This document shows positions 21,769-33,232 of a DNA stretch of 64,000 bases, piece after piece (position 1 is the first letter of the stretch; every line of letters starts with the position of its first letter). This stretch comes from Erinaceus europaeus. Its lineage: Eukaryota; Chordata; Mammalia; Eulipotyphla; Erinaceidae. The notes under the pieces were generated by a model. That model had not been told where the DNA came from, did not search any database, and worked only from the letters and a program-made list of their open reading frames with translations. A program made the position numbers and the translations under genes. The stretch covers positions 11,271,220 through 11,335,219 of the forward strand of contig NC_080164.1 of the NCBI RefSeq assembly GCF_950295315.1, in the 5' to 3' direction.

Positions 21769-23378
21769 GGTTGGCATTCCATGACTAAGATTTCTGCACA
21801 CAGTCTGAGGTAAAGCATGCTGAGGTGGTACTCGTTGAATTGATTAGGTTGGAATCGGAGGATGCAATATCATTTGGTATGACTTGAGAGAAGCATGCAG
21901 GGAAGTGAGCCCAACCCTTCACCCTCATCACTTGGGGAAGACCTTTCTTTTCATGGTATTCTCTAATTCCATTCCAGGAGCTTCACTTCCTAACAAAGTC
22001 CCAAAATCTACATATAGGCCAGGTCCTGTTAAATAGAACATATGTTTATGAGTATCCATAAATTAGGGTAAAATATATAGCTGAAAGAAAAAATACACAA
22101 TAGTCTTTAGTGAGTCAGTATCAAGTTCATAATGAAATAGGGTCCACTTAGACTTAGATACCCTCTTCACCTACTTCCTATTGCAGTTCTCTCACTCACT
22201 CCAAAGCTAACCTTAGCAAAGCAAGGACTGCAAAAGCTGAATGAGGGCAAGAGACTGGCATACTTTAATGATGACTCTTTAGTCACTATCCGGACATTCC
22301 ACCAGCTGGGGCCCTAATCTGGGAATCCTGAGATTCCCAAACAGACTTGATGGGCTTAGACCTCGAATAAATCCCTCTCTCCATTGATACTGGTCGTTTC
22401 TGTCAGGAACAACAAAATAGACCCCTTTGTGGGCCTCCATAGGACCTTGCCCTCATCTTGGATCAACAATTGTAGAGAAAGTTCCATTCCTGAAGGAAGG
22501 CTGGACAACATACTCTATGCTACACCTGAGGAAGATGGGTCAATACTGGGGCAGCATGGAATGTACCTACTCATAACCCCAGAATGTGAGCTCAGATCTA
22601 CAGGGATTCAGAGTTCACACAGCCTCCTAAGCTAATTATGGGCCTCAGATCACATCAATTTGATGGGGTTTACAGTCAACAATATTCATACCCCTTTCCC
22701 ATATTAGGGAGCTACTCTCTTCCCTGATTCAGCTTTCTGGTCCTTTTCCCAACCATGACATCATCTCCCCAGACAATAACTTGGCTCCACCTGCATATCA
22801 GATTTCAGAATCAGGCAAAAAATAAACAAAAACAAACAAACAAACAAAAACCACTAGTATAGCTACAGGCCCTTTGAAATAAAACTATAATATGCCTTTT
22901 AGCTATCAACAAAATAGAAGACGCCCCCAACACTTCATCTGTAGTACTACAGCCTTTAGGTCCATGATTGTTCAACAATTTGTTTGGCTTTGTATGTTAA
23001 CTCTTTTTAGCCACGAGGTTCCAGATGCTAGCAGGATGCGACCAAACTTCCCCAGACAGACAACCCCACCAATGTGCCTTGGAGCTCTGCTTCCCCAGAA
23101 CCCTTCCCCACTAGGGAAAGAGAGAGACAGGCTGGGAGTATGGATCAGACTGCCAACGCCCATGTTCAGAGGGGAAGCAATTATAGAAGCCAGACCTTCC
23201 ACCTTCTGTATCCCACAATAATCTTGGGTCCATACTCCCAGAGGGATAAAGAATAGGAAAGCTATGGGGGGGTGGGGTGGGATATGGAGTTCTAGTGGTG
23301 GGAATTGTGCGAAGTTGTACCCCTCTTATCCTATGGTTTTGTCAGTGTTTCCTTTTTATAAATAAAAAAATTTTAAAA
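21769..23378 (+). mobile_element. L1-X, longest copy in the window (1.6 kb)
   Basis: Bounded by a duplication AGAAAATCAGATGAG (21754-21768) / AGAAAATCAGATAAG (23379-23393). It ends with TATGGTTTTGTCAGTG, TTTATAAATAAAAAAA and an A-rich tail. At least nine shorter 5'-truncated relatives in the window share this 3' end, which is typical of target-primed reverse transcription. I find no reverse-transcriptase or endonuclease coding in its 1.6 kb. It may be an unusually long L1 3' UTR or a non-autonomous retroposon that borrows an L1 tail. Confidence 0.85.
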
Positions 23379-23393
23379 AGAAAATCAGATAAG

Positions 23394-25290
23394 GAAATGT
23401 ATGTAAATATTCTTAACCTTCTTGGTAAAATGTGGTTGAAAGCTTTTCAGAAGAGGTGAATATATGAGTCAATCTGGGGCTAGGGGGAGTAGACATAGTG
23501 GCAGGAGATAAATGAAATCCTGTGTAAGAATTTCCCATTTCTGCATTATTTGGGCATTATTTTACACTCTTTAGTCTACCTTATATCTTCTCAATCCTAT
23601 AGAAGTCTTCCCCTTAAATCACTTTCTCGGTAAATTTTTATTGGGCCCTTTCCTTAAAGCCAGTATGACACTACATTCTCTATAATCTTTTCAAGCCATC
23701 ATAATACATTCTTCAATCATCATATTGCATGTTTGTAATTATTTATATATATTTATATATATGTATTATTTATATATTTGCCTCCACTAGGAACAAAAGT
23801 CATCTTATTCCTTTTTCTTTTATTCAGCACATAGTTTTAGTTTTAATTCACGTGTTAAAAAAAGCTGATATATGATGATAGATAGATGGGTAGATGATAG
23901 ATAGATAGATAGAGAGATAGATAGATTAATTTATATCAGAGAGATGAGTCCTATTACCTGTTTGGACTAGCTGATTTAAGTTTAAGATCCTCTGAGATTC
24001 TGAAGGCCAGATTTCCGCGGAGTTCTCATAATTCTTGGCCTGATATGGAGTTCACTAATTAGTTCCATCCTTTAACTGGTAATGAAACAAATTCTTAAAT
24101 TGGACCCTGGTAACATAATCCCTGGGTGTTTGATCTCTGTGATTGTCAGGTAGAGTTATGACTATTTCAGAAGTAGAGACATTCAGGGCAAATGATTTCT
24201 GGGGTTAAATTATGCTTCATAGACACCTATGCAGAACACTAAATTTTGGTACATGTTGGCCTGGAATATGATGGAGGAATTCATTCTTCTCTCACCCTTT
24301 CCATTAGAAAAAAAAGGTTTTGTTTTCCCAAGTGGTGTGGAGCTATGGTTTGAGACTGCAAAAGAAAATGCTAAGAATATCAAGATAGAAGTATGTCTTC
24401 TTTACGGCTGACTGCTGAGTGAAAGATGAGCAGTCTGTCTTGCAAACCTCCTTTCCCAATTTAGTTGCACCAGGAAATCAAATAAATGTGTGCTTTATCT
24501 ACTTAATCTCATGAATTCTATGCAAGCCTAGCCCAGTGGCTGGCTGTGACAAGCCATCAGAAATCTCTTCTTAATTTTAGATTTCCCCATTTCACAATCT
24601 CTTGACAAATGATTATATCTGACAGCTTTTAATCCATGTAAGAGTGATCACTGGTGTTTGGGGCTTTGGGAGAATTGTATGCAAAGTGTGCTTCTTCTTG
24701 TACATCCATTTACCTGCTTTTTAATCAACAGATATGCCACATGCTGACAGTGTCTTTCATTACATGCTGTATTCAGGGTAACAGTAATTTTTTTTTATTG
24801 CTGGTACATGATAAACAGCAAAGATGTACCCCCTACTACAAAAACAGATTTATTAATGAACTGACACTTTGTACTTTAGCAGAATATCAAAGCAATTAGT
24901 GACAAAAATAGAATGATTTCCAGTACCTACAGAGCAAAATATCATATTGATTCAAGCTCAAAGCTTTCTCAAAGTAACAGCTAAAAAATGTCTACTGTAT
25001 TTGGTCAGTTCTTTTTAAATCATGTGGTAAAAAAAAAAGGAATATATCAGTAAAACTGCTTCAAATGTTCTTCCCCCTGCAAGTATATATATCTGCAAGT
25101 TTGACAGCCTAGGGTAATTGGTAGATGAATGGCGGGAACTTATTTTGACTTTTTTTTTAATCTAACTTTATATATGTGTTTATGCATATGTGTGTAAATG
25201 CATACATCATTAAAAACTGATGTAGTATCACAGATAACATGTTGAATCCAGAAGAAATTAGTTATTTCTGCAGCAAATAGGATCTTGTGA
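23394..25290. other. Mostly unique A/T-rich DNA
   Basis: Contains A/T-rich TATATATTTA stretches (23740-23775) and a GATA microsatellite. No exon or clear interspersed repeat. Confidence 0.45.
23871..23928. repeat. (GATA)n imperfect microsatellite
   Basis: Interrupted GATA units with GATG and GAGA variants. Confidence 0.9.
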
Positions 25291-25296
25291 TAGGAA

Positions 25297-25475
25297 CAGA
25301 CCAGTAGGACACTTGGTTGACTACATGTTACAATGTTCAAAGACTCAGGTTCAAATTCCTGGTCCCCACCAACAGGGGGGAAGCTTCAGGAGCAGGGAAG
25401 CAGGTCTGCAGGTGCCTTTCTTTCTTCCTTTCTATCTTCTCTTTTCTTCTCATTGTGTCTCTGCCCTGTCAACTA
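25297..25475 (+). mobile_element. SINE-B, tail lost
   Basis: GACCAGTAGGACACTTGGTTG head, GGTTCAAATTCCTGGTCCCC and GAAGCAGGTCTGCAGG. It breaks off before the A-rich tail, next to the start of an L1-X. Confidence 0.8.
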
Positions 25476-25486
25476 TGAGGGAAGTA

Positions 25487-26345
25487 CCATTAATACACCT
25501 TTCCATAGTTAGGAGTTACTCGCTTCCCTGATCCAGCTTTCTGGCCATTTTTCCAGTCATGACATCATCTCCCCAGACAATAACTTGGGTCCACTAGCAT
25601 ATCAGATGTCAGGCTCAGAAAACAAAAACACTAGTATAGTTATGGGCCCTTGATCAGATCATATTGATAAATCGATGGAGTTTAGAGTCAACAATATTAA
25701 TACCCCTTTCCCATATTTGGGAGCTACTCTCTTCCCTCATCCAGCTTTCTGGTCCTGTTTCCAGCCATGACATCTTCTCCCCAGACAATAACTTAGGCCC
25801 ACCTGCATATCAGATGTCAGGCTCAGGAAAAAAAAAAAAAACTATTATAGTCATGGGCCCTTTGGAATATAACTAAAATAGTCCTACTATCTACAAAATG
25901 GAATCCCCCAAATATTCACCTGCGCAATCCCATCCTTTAGGCTCATTGTTAGACAACAATTTGTTTGGTTTTGTATGTTAACTCTTCTTTCAGCCACCAG
26001 GTTCCAGATGCTACTGTGATGCTAACCGAACTTCCCTGGGAAGATGACCCCAACTATATGTCCTGGAGTCCCTCTTCCCCAGAGCCCTTTCTCACTAGGG
26101 AAAGAGAGAGGCAGACTGGGAGTATGGATTGACCTGTAAACGCCCATGTTCAGTGAGGAAACAATTACAGAAGCCAGATTTTCCACCTTCTGCACCCCTA
26201 ATGTCCCTTGGTCCATGCTCCCAGAGGGATAAAGAATAGGAAAACTATTAGGAGAGGAGATGTGATACAGAGTTCTGGTGGTGGGAATTGTGTGAAGTTG
26301 TAGTGTCTCCTGTTTATAAACAAAAAATTTAAAAAATGTAAAACA
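25487..26345 (+). mobile_element. L1-X with an internal duplicated segment
   Basis: The segment TTTCCATAGTTAGGAG to AGTTATGGGCCC (25499-25650) recurs as TTTCCCATATTTGGGAG to AGTCATGGGCCC (25704-25860). The rest runs through CAATTTGTTTGGTTTTG, CCACCAGGTTCCAGATGC and GGGAATTGTGTGAAGTTG to an A-rich tail, matching 22660-23378. Confidence 0.85.
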
Positions 26346-26502
26346 AAAAATGCAAAAATAAATTATTTTGTAATAGACTCTATATCCTGTACTTCCCAGG
26401 CTTCATTTCTTTCTCCAAAGAGTGAGTCTTCACTCATCTATTCATTTCTGCATTTATTCAATATTTACTAAGTTCTGAAAGCTATTCTAGAGATTTTATT
26501 GT
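26346..26502. other. Short unique interval
   Basis: Nothing recognised between L1-X and SINE-E. Confidence 0.5.
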
Positions 26503-26793
26503 ATTATTTTATTTTATTTTTCCACCAGGGTTATTGCCAGGTCCTAGTGCCTGCATGGTGAATCTGTTGCTCCTGACAGCCATTTTTGTTAGTTTGTTTC
26601 TTTATTTGACAGGACAGAGAAAAATTGAGATAGGTAGGGAAGAGAGAGAGGGAGAGAGACAGAGAGAAGCCTGCAGTGATTGAGTTACTGCTCATGAAGC
26701 ATCCTCCCTGCTGGTAGGGAGTGGGAAATCAAACCTGGACACTTGCACATGGTAATGTGTGCACTTAACCAGGCATGCCATCACCTGAATCCC
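26503..26793 (-). mobile_element. SINE-E
   Basis: On the plus strand the extra block reads CCACCAGGGTTATTGCCAGG, GTGCCTGCATGGTGAATC; then GACAGGACAGAGAAAAATTG; the head ends CATCACCTGAATCCC. Confidence 0.85.
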
Positions 26794-27071
26794 TATTCTG
26801 AGCTCTTTAAAGGCAGGATTGAGCATCTATGAATGAAATTGAGATTGGTTTCTGCCTCATTTGCACCACAGATAAGACATCAATCCTAGATGGCATGTTT
26901 GTCACGATTAGGGAGATCCTAAGCAGAGATACCCACAACATGTGCCCAGACACACAGTCCACAAAAATATCAAGAAACCAAACATGTACGGCTCTCTGCT
27001 TTTATTTTTGTAGCAGTATTACTGCACAGTGATTGAGAATGAGTACAGTGACTCACTGAGTATTGGTCACC

Positions 27072-27560
27072 ATAGGCATTCTCCTTCTTGTTCTTCTTTT
27101 TCTCCTTGTTCTTTTTCTTCTTGTTCTTGTTCTTCTTGTCCTTGTCCTCCTCCTTCTCCTCCTCCTCCTTCTTCTTCATTCCTCTTCTCCTTCTTCTTTC
27201 CTTCTTCTACCTCTTCTTCTTCTACTTCCCTTTCTCCCCNNNNNNNNNNNNNNNNNNNNNNNNNNNNNNNNNNNNNNNNNNNNNNNNNNNNNNNNNNNNN
27301 NNNNNNNNNNNNNNNNNNNNNNNNNNNNNNNNNNNNNNNNNNNNNNNNNNNNNNNNNNNNNNNNNNNNNNNNNNNNNNNNNNNNNNNNNNNNNNNNNNNN
27401 NNNNNNNNNNNNNNNNNNNNNNNNNNNNNNNNNNNNNNNCATCTCTATCTTTCTTCTTTTTCCTCTTCTTATTCTTCCTCTTCCTCTTCTTCTTCTTCCT
27501 TTCCTCCTCCTCCTCTTCTGCTTCTACTCCTGTCTCCTTCTTCACCTTCTTCAATAGTAT
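27072..27560. repeat. Pyrimidine (CTT/CTCCT)n microsatellite around a gap
   Basis: Only CTT, TTC and TCC units occur on both sides of the unknown bases. All long frames here are translations of this tract and of Ns, and none is a gene. Confidence 0.95.
27240..27439. other. Assembly gap of exactly 200 N
   Basis: Two hundred unknown bases. The round number suggests an estimated or standard gap size. Its position inside a homopyrimidine repeat explains the assembly break. Confidence 0.99.
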
Positions 27561-27771
27561 TGACATGTATATAGAAATATATGACGTATTTTAATCATAA
27601 GTATATCTTTACAAATTCAATGAAAGAACATTATTTCTAAGAACATGTTAGAATGCTAAAACACTACATAAGCATTGTATTTTCACTATACCTTAAAGAA
27701 GCAATTTAATTTGATTCCCACATATTTACTCTCTTATGATTTGAAAGTTGTAATACCACCATCCCTCACTT

Positions 27772-27905
27772 ATAGTCACAACCATTGTTATACATATCTC
27801 ACAGATAAGTAATCTGAATCACAGAGAGGTCTTGTAACCAGCTTGAGACAGCATAGACTACAAATGGTAGAACTTTGATTTAAATTCACAAATACTGAAT
27901 ACAAA
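27772..27905 (+). mobile_element. MIR
   Basis: CTCACAGATAAGTAATCTG, AATCACAGAGAGGTC and AACTTTGATTTAAATTCAC parallel the MIR motifs (ACAGATGAGGAAACTGAGG, CACAGAGAGGTTAAG, GCTGGGATTCGAACCC). Confidence 0.75.
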
Positions 27906-28242
27906 ACATTATTACTCTTCACTGACCACTAGTACAATCAAGCATGTTTAAATAATGTGGGACCTGTACATATGTCTTTGGTTTTCCAGGATCAAATTGA
28001 ACAGATTAACATTTTAAAATTGTGGTTGGACTAGAAGATACTGAGCTGTAGAACACAGATATTTCCTGTATGGGGTCCCAGCTTTGACCACATTTTGCAT
28101 ATATTTCTTTAATTAATAAGTATAGAATAAATATTCAATTGTCGATATTATTTTAGTAAAATTGCTACTTTTATGTAGCTTTCCTTAGACTTAGAGCATA
28201 ACAAAACCAAAACAAAACAAAAACACCTTAGAAAACTCATGT

Positions 28243-28400
28243 TTGGACAAGGGTAAATAGCATAATGGTTATATAAAGAAACTCCCATGTCTGGGGCTCC
28301 AAAATCCCAGGTTCAATCCCCCACACTTTCATAAGCCAGAATTGAGCAGTGCTCTGGTAAAAATAGGCAAGTAAATAAATAAACATTTTTAAAAAAGAAA
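28243..28400 (+). mobile_element. SINE-C
   Basis: GGGTAAATAGCATAATGG head, CCCAGGTTCAATCCCCC B box and CATAAGCCAGAATTGAGCAG, then an A-rich tail after GCTCTGG. Confidence 0.88.
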
Positions 28401-29140
28401 ATAAAATTTATGTTAGTTGTTCATTATGCTAGGAGCTTGCTATATCTTTTGATGAACACAGTTATATCTTTGGATAAACATCAGTGAAAGTTAGAGAAGC
28501 CTGTGCAAATACTGCCAATAGCAAACATTGTTAATATTTAAATCCTGCCTTGTTCAAGGGGTGAAGAGATTTGTTGGGATGAGATACTTCAAGATTCTTG
28601 TTATTAATTACTTGCTGACTCATTGAGGAAAATCTGACTTCCATTGGGAAGCTCTTCCATAAAGTGAAATCACAGTGACAGAAAGACAAGATATGAATCC
28701 CAATAACTGATCAGTTCAAAAGAACAATGCATTAGTCCGTATCCCAGATAACAGTAGAAAGAATTAAAATAGGCAACATCTGGAGGCTCCAAAGAAGAGG
28801 CACGTATATCAGCATACCTTAACTTCAATCCTGCTAGGGAAAGAATAGTGATTCCCATTTTCACATCAATATCAAATATGAATCTTCTATTTACTTGTCC
28901 CCAAGACAATCTGTGCTTTAGTCCTATTTGGTCATAGAGTACTTTGTCAGCTGGGGGACTGGTACAGAGTTTATGTAAGAATGATGAGTGACACTCAACT
29001 GTGCCAAATATTAACTACTGGAGTTTCTGTCTCATTTCCAACTTTTATAAAGTACTTTTGTTGAGTTAATTTTGGAAAACTGTGAAAAAAAATTCTGTAT
29101 TATCCACTGTCCATCGTATTATGTGCTAACAGCCTTCAAC
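28401..29140. other. Unique A/T-rich DNA
   Basis: Nothing recognised. The minus-strand frame at 28670-28909 lacks convincing splice sites. Confidence 0.45.
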
Positions 29141-29154
29141 TTACAGATGTTTTT

Positions 29155-29305
29155 TTAACTTTATTTATTCGCTTTTGTTGACCTTGTTGTTTTATTGTTG
29201 TCCTCATTGTTGGATAGGACACAGAGAAATGGAGAGAGGAGGGGAAGACAGAGAGGGGGAGAGAGAAAGTGCTTAACCTGCTGTGCTACCACCTGACTCC
29301 CCTTC
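29155..29305 (-). mobile_element. SINE-A with central deletion
   Basis: The tail half (TTGTTGTTTTATTGTTG, GGAGAGAGGAGGGGAAGAC) joins directly after GAGAGAAAG to the head (TGCTTAACCTGCTGTGC). The core and B box, about 110 bp, are missing. TSD CAGATGTTTTT at 29144-29154 and 29306-29316. Confidence 0.88.
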
Positions 29306-29316
29306 CAGATGTTTTT

Positions 29317-30720
29317 AAGACATCCCAGTTAGGATCCAAATACCTTGAAATTTGTCACTTTTGTTTCTTAGACTGTTGTGATGAACATTTGGAGAGCTCT
29401 ATAAATCTCTACCTTTCTAGCACTTTTCTCAATGGATCAGTAGGTCACTAACATTTATATCCCTAATCAGGAACTGAGGAAAGTCTTATGGTACAAGACC
29501 TTTTAATAAAAAGTGATTAATTTATGGATCTAAGGGATCTCTCATACATCTGCTAGCAATTTCTCTGTTTCTTTGTGAATGGTCCATGGTGTACCATGAG
29601 ACCCAAACTAGGGTCAATAGCTCTAGTACCAACTTTTCTGAAGTCATCCTTGATGCCAGGAACCCTCACCCCTACTATGAATTCTTACCTTAGTAATAAT
29701 TTTCATAAAGTGCTCGAGAGGTCCAGAACCTTTTTTTCTGAATATCTTTTTAGATATATAAAAATAAAAAAAAGATTCGAAGAGATTATGCATTGAAGCT
29801 TCCTTTAATGTGGTGGTGGCCATACTTGAACCTGGGCCATGCATTTGTCTAAGAAACATACCATCCAAGTGAGTTATTTCATGATATAAAACATATGAAA
29901 ATATGAACTAGAGAATAGTAGGATATGTATGCATATGGCCCTGGAACCATTAAAAAATCAAATAAAAATAAAATAAAAATAATGAAGTCTCACATTATTA
30001 CATATGTAAATAAGCAATTCATTCTTCACAAATTTCTAATCAGCAAGTGTTTTATTTATTTTTTTCAAATATCTTTCTTCATCTTCATAATCCCCTGTGA
30101 AGAATTAAATTTCAAATAAAGGGCATGCATTGACTTTGGGTGATTTAGGTCTGAAACTTCTTCAGAGATTTATCACTATATTTTCCCTCTGTTATTTATT
30201 TATTTTAAAAAATAAGCTATTCTTTTTTAATACTATCTATCACAGGGATTTTTCGCTGCATTTACTTTGTTCCTTGCATTTTTTGTTGGTTGAAGTTAGA
30301 GTTGATCAGTTTCAGTTTCTGATCACTGAGCAAGAGTGCTGCAGAGGTAGAATGGTTTATTTTCATTTATTTCAATTAGAATGGTTTGTTTTCGTTTTAA
30401 TTGTATTCATTAGAATTGCTTGTTTTCATTGCTAAAGCTTATTTTCATTAGATACAATTTTCTATTTAGTCTTTTCTATTGTCTTTCCTTTTGGACTCTT
30501 AGCAGTGCTTGATTGTCATCTTAATCTAGTTTTTCATTATGTTAAGCTGTATGTGAAATGGTGATATTCTAATTATTTCATTATTTATGTATTCAATAAA
30601 TAGACTATTTCCTGGAAGACAAAGTAACTACTTGTTTACCTTGATGTATAATCCTTTTAGGAGAGGCAAATGAAAGCCTGATTCTCTCTATTTTCATTAG
30701 GTTGCTGTGCATCTTTCTTA
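29317..30720. other. Unique A/T-rich DNA with a small imperfect repeat
   Basis: Very A/T-rich. The only structure seen is the imperfect tandem repeat at 30340-30455. Confidence 0.45.
30340..30455. repeat. Imperfect tandem repeat, period about 30-35 bp
   Basis: Three to four units built on TTAGAATGGTTTGTTTTC followed by T/A-rich filler, with increasing divergence. Confidence 0.6.
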
Positions 30721-30724
30721 ATTG

Positions 30725-30935
30725 AATGGAGAGTTTTTTAAATTAATTTTTAATTTTGTTAATTAGTGAGTCATTGTTTCCATGATTATAAGACTACAGG
30801 ATATAGTTACACACTGAGAAGCCCCAAAGTTCTGTAGCCCTAAGCACCCAGTGACAGCCATCTTAGTTCTCACAATGTGTAGGGGACAATTTAGCCAGCT
30901 TCTCCTCCATTTTCCTTCCTCCCGCTCCCCACCTT
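30725..30935 (-). mobile_element. Diverged L1 3' end
   Basis: TTAATTAGTGAGTCATTG then CATGATTATAAGACTACAGG and a CCCAAAGTTCTGTAGCCC analogue of the L1-X CACCAGAACTC region. It resembles the tail at 60545-60695 in reverse and is interrupted by the LTR that follows. Confidence 0.6.
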
Positions 30936-30969
30936 TTTGGAAGTTAATGGATACCTACCGGGCTAACTT

Positions 30970-31444
30970 TGTCAGAGAGAGAGAGACAAGGAACCCTTGA
31001 CAGTGTGGTAATACAATTTTTTATTGATGCAGACATCCCAGAGTCGAGTGTGAGCACAGTGGGTTTAGGCAACGTGGTGCTAGCAAAATGGCCAACTCCC
31101 ACTATGCACGCCAGCCCTTCTCCAGGTATTCTCCATGTCAGGACGCAGAAGAGAAAAGAGAGTGAAACTGGAACAACAGAGGGCTTTATAGGGTAAAAAC
31201 CAGAAGTGGCAAGTTGGAAAAGGAAATAGCTAGGAAAGGGGGTGGAGAGATGCAAAGGCATGCTGGGAAGGTGGAAGCGTCCTTAGCAACTGTTGCCATG
31301 GTTTTAACTAAATTAGCAATACCCTGAGGGGATAATGTGGTGGGGATCTTTCAGGCAAAACAATGATTACGTAAATAGACCATAGTGTCAGCAATGGAGC
31401 ATGGAACAGAGCAGGGGGTGGGGGGCTGGCTTTAAGGCCCAACA
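30970..31444 (-). mobile_element. Endogenous retrovirus LTR, minus strand
   Basis: Terminal TGTCAG...CCAACA fits LTR ends. In minus reading it has a TTTACGTAATCATTG box, a CCCTATAAAG TATA-like box and an AATAAAAAATTG poly(A) signal. It shares GCAAGTTGGAAA/GCAAGTCAGAAA, GGAAATGGCTAGGAAAGGG-type wording with 32560-33024. No target duplication or internal retroviral coding was seen. Confidence 0.72.
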
Positions 31445-31640
31445 GATACAAATTTTCTATATTCCACATATAAGTAAAATCATAGTTGTCTTACACATCT
31501 TTACTTACTTCACTAAATATAATCACCTCTATTTCCATTCATTTTTTCCTGAGGTGATATAGTGTCATCATTATGAATTGAATAGTAGTAATCCATTGAT
31601 ATAGAACCCACCTGTTCATTTAATGGGGGTGATGGTTAAA
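31445..31640 (-). mobile_element. L1 3' coding-end fragment
   Basis: TATTCCACATATAAGTAAAA and GAATTGAATAGTAGTAATCC match, in antisense, the widely conserved stretch near the end of mammalian L1 ORF2. It probably continues the L1 at 30725-30935, split by the LTR. Confidence 0.7.
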
Positions 31641-32555
31641 AGGAGGTATTATAATGAATTTTCATGCTTTTAATGCACTTCCATTAATTGCTGTGTTCCC
31701 CTTACTGATGTTCAGATTGCCTTACCTCCTTCTGCAGATATTTTTAGTACCAAATGTGACATGTGAATCAAGCAGTACTCAGTATTCTAGCTCCTAATTA
31801 CTTACATTATCCAATGTCACCTTGAGGAAGAGTGACTATATTTTTTTCTCTGCATAGATTATGACTATGATAATATTCTATAGATGGACAACATAAGTGA
31901 GGAAATAAAGTTATTGGAATATCTTTCTCATAGATAATTATTAACACCATTATGATCAATGATATTTTCCTGGGCACTAAAGAGATAAAAAGGTTAGAGC
32001 CCCAAGTTACACAAACATTTGAAGTGTGCACAGAGAACATGGAGTAGGGGATAAAAAGAGAGAGTTCCAGGAAATCTGGGGAAATAAAAAAAGCAGGGTG
32101 ATTTAAGAGAAGTCAGTGAGTGGAAAATGAGAGTATTTAGAGGAAATCACAGGACAAGTTCCACAGAGCCTTTTGAATTTACCTCTTAAGAGACAATTGG
32201 GAACTTTTATCAGATGAGTAGAGTGCTCAGACTAGTTAGGCCACAAGCCCCAAAATCATCATTTGAAAGAGATTGAATATGGATCCCAATCCTGGTAGCC
32301 AGAATGGAAATAATGCACTGTGCTGGATACTGCAATGATGATCCATCAACCACATTGTTGTTTCCATGGAAAGTTACAATCCACATTGTCTTGGAGGTCC
32401 AATTCATTAGAATGGCATCCTAGTTAAATGGGATTTAAATCTACTTGGATGTCTCTGATACTGCCATGCAGACCCCAAATCTCCACTTCCCTGGCCTTAC
32501 ATCAAAGGTAGGGAGAAGGCCAAATTCTCTAAATATTATGGAATCAGGGTCCTCA
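31641..32555. other. Interval between two minus-strand LTRs
   Basis: No gag, pol or env similarity is recognised. The frame at 32210-32407 is not supported. Unique DNA is more likely than a proviral interior. Confidence 0.45.
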
Positions 32556-32559
32556 ACTC

Positions 32560-33024
32560 GAGCCAGCCTGGACTGCTACCCACTCAGTGATGTGAAGGAG
32601 ATGACTCAGGAACAGACCTGTGGTGGCGAGACAACTCAATTATTTATTGATCAGAGAGCCAACACTTTTAAAGGGCAGACCTGGAAGTGGCAAGTCAGAA
32701 ACAGAAATGGCTAGGAAAGGGGTGGAGAAAGGCAAAAGGAGCTAGAAATGTAGGAACTTCCTTAGCAACTGTTGCGAGGGTTTTAACTGGTGGGATTAAT
32801 AATACCCTGGAGGCAGGGAGGGTCTTGAGGTTAGAAAGAAGATAAATCAAAGGAATGGAATGGATGGGGATCTTTCAGGCAAAACAATGATTATGTAAAT
32901 AGGCCATAGTATCAGGAATGCTGGGTGGATCATGGGGAGCTGGCTTAATGTTTTAAGGAATGCTAGGCTCCTGGAGGCAGAAAAATGCAGGGTGCTTCAT
33001 GATGCTCCTTACAATTTCCCGACA
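32560..33024 (-). mobile_element. Endogenous retrovirus LTR, minus strand
   Basis: In minus reading: start TGTCGGGAAATTGTAAGG, a box ATTTACATAATCATTG, TATA-like CCTTTAAAAGTG, poly(A) signal GATCAATAAATAATTG, and an end near CACTGAGTGGGTAGCAG. The upstream box is shared with the LTR at 50217-50548, and the family resemblance is to class II elements. Confidence 0.75.
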
Positions 33025-33075
33025 GTCTGAAACCGGATCCTTACACCGGTCTTTGCACTACTGCCTGTCCCCCTA
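33025..33075 (-). mobile_element. SINE-A head fragment
   Basis: GAAACCGGATCCTTACACCGG then CTTTGCACTACTGCCTG is the reversed SINE-A head, abutting the LTR edge. Confidence 0.7.
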
Positions 33076-33232
33076 TTATTCCCTTTCTAAGGGGTCCTTT
33101 CTTCTTCCCACTGTCTTATTAAATTTAGTCTGACTACACTGTCCTTAGTGACTTTCCTCTGTGTTGTCCTAACATTCCCTTTCACCTCTACTATAGCATA
33201 TCACAGTAAGAAGATAAGATTTATCCATTACT

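Noticed and set aside
23740..23860. Possible L2 3' end (CCTCCACTAGGAAC, CAGCACATAG)
   Set aside because: Only two short phrases match, in an A/T-rich context; a profile search would be needed.
27029..27594. Frames of 160-180 residues across the gap
   Set aside because: Built from a CTT-type repeat and unknown bases.
28670..28909. Minus-strand frame of 79 codons in non-repeat DNA
   Set aside because: No acceptor/donor pair fits the frame; length is within chance expectation.
32210..32407. Possible retroviral coding between the two minus LTRs
   Set aside because: No gag, pol or env motif is visible and part of the interval is an L1 fragment.
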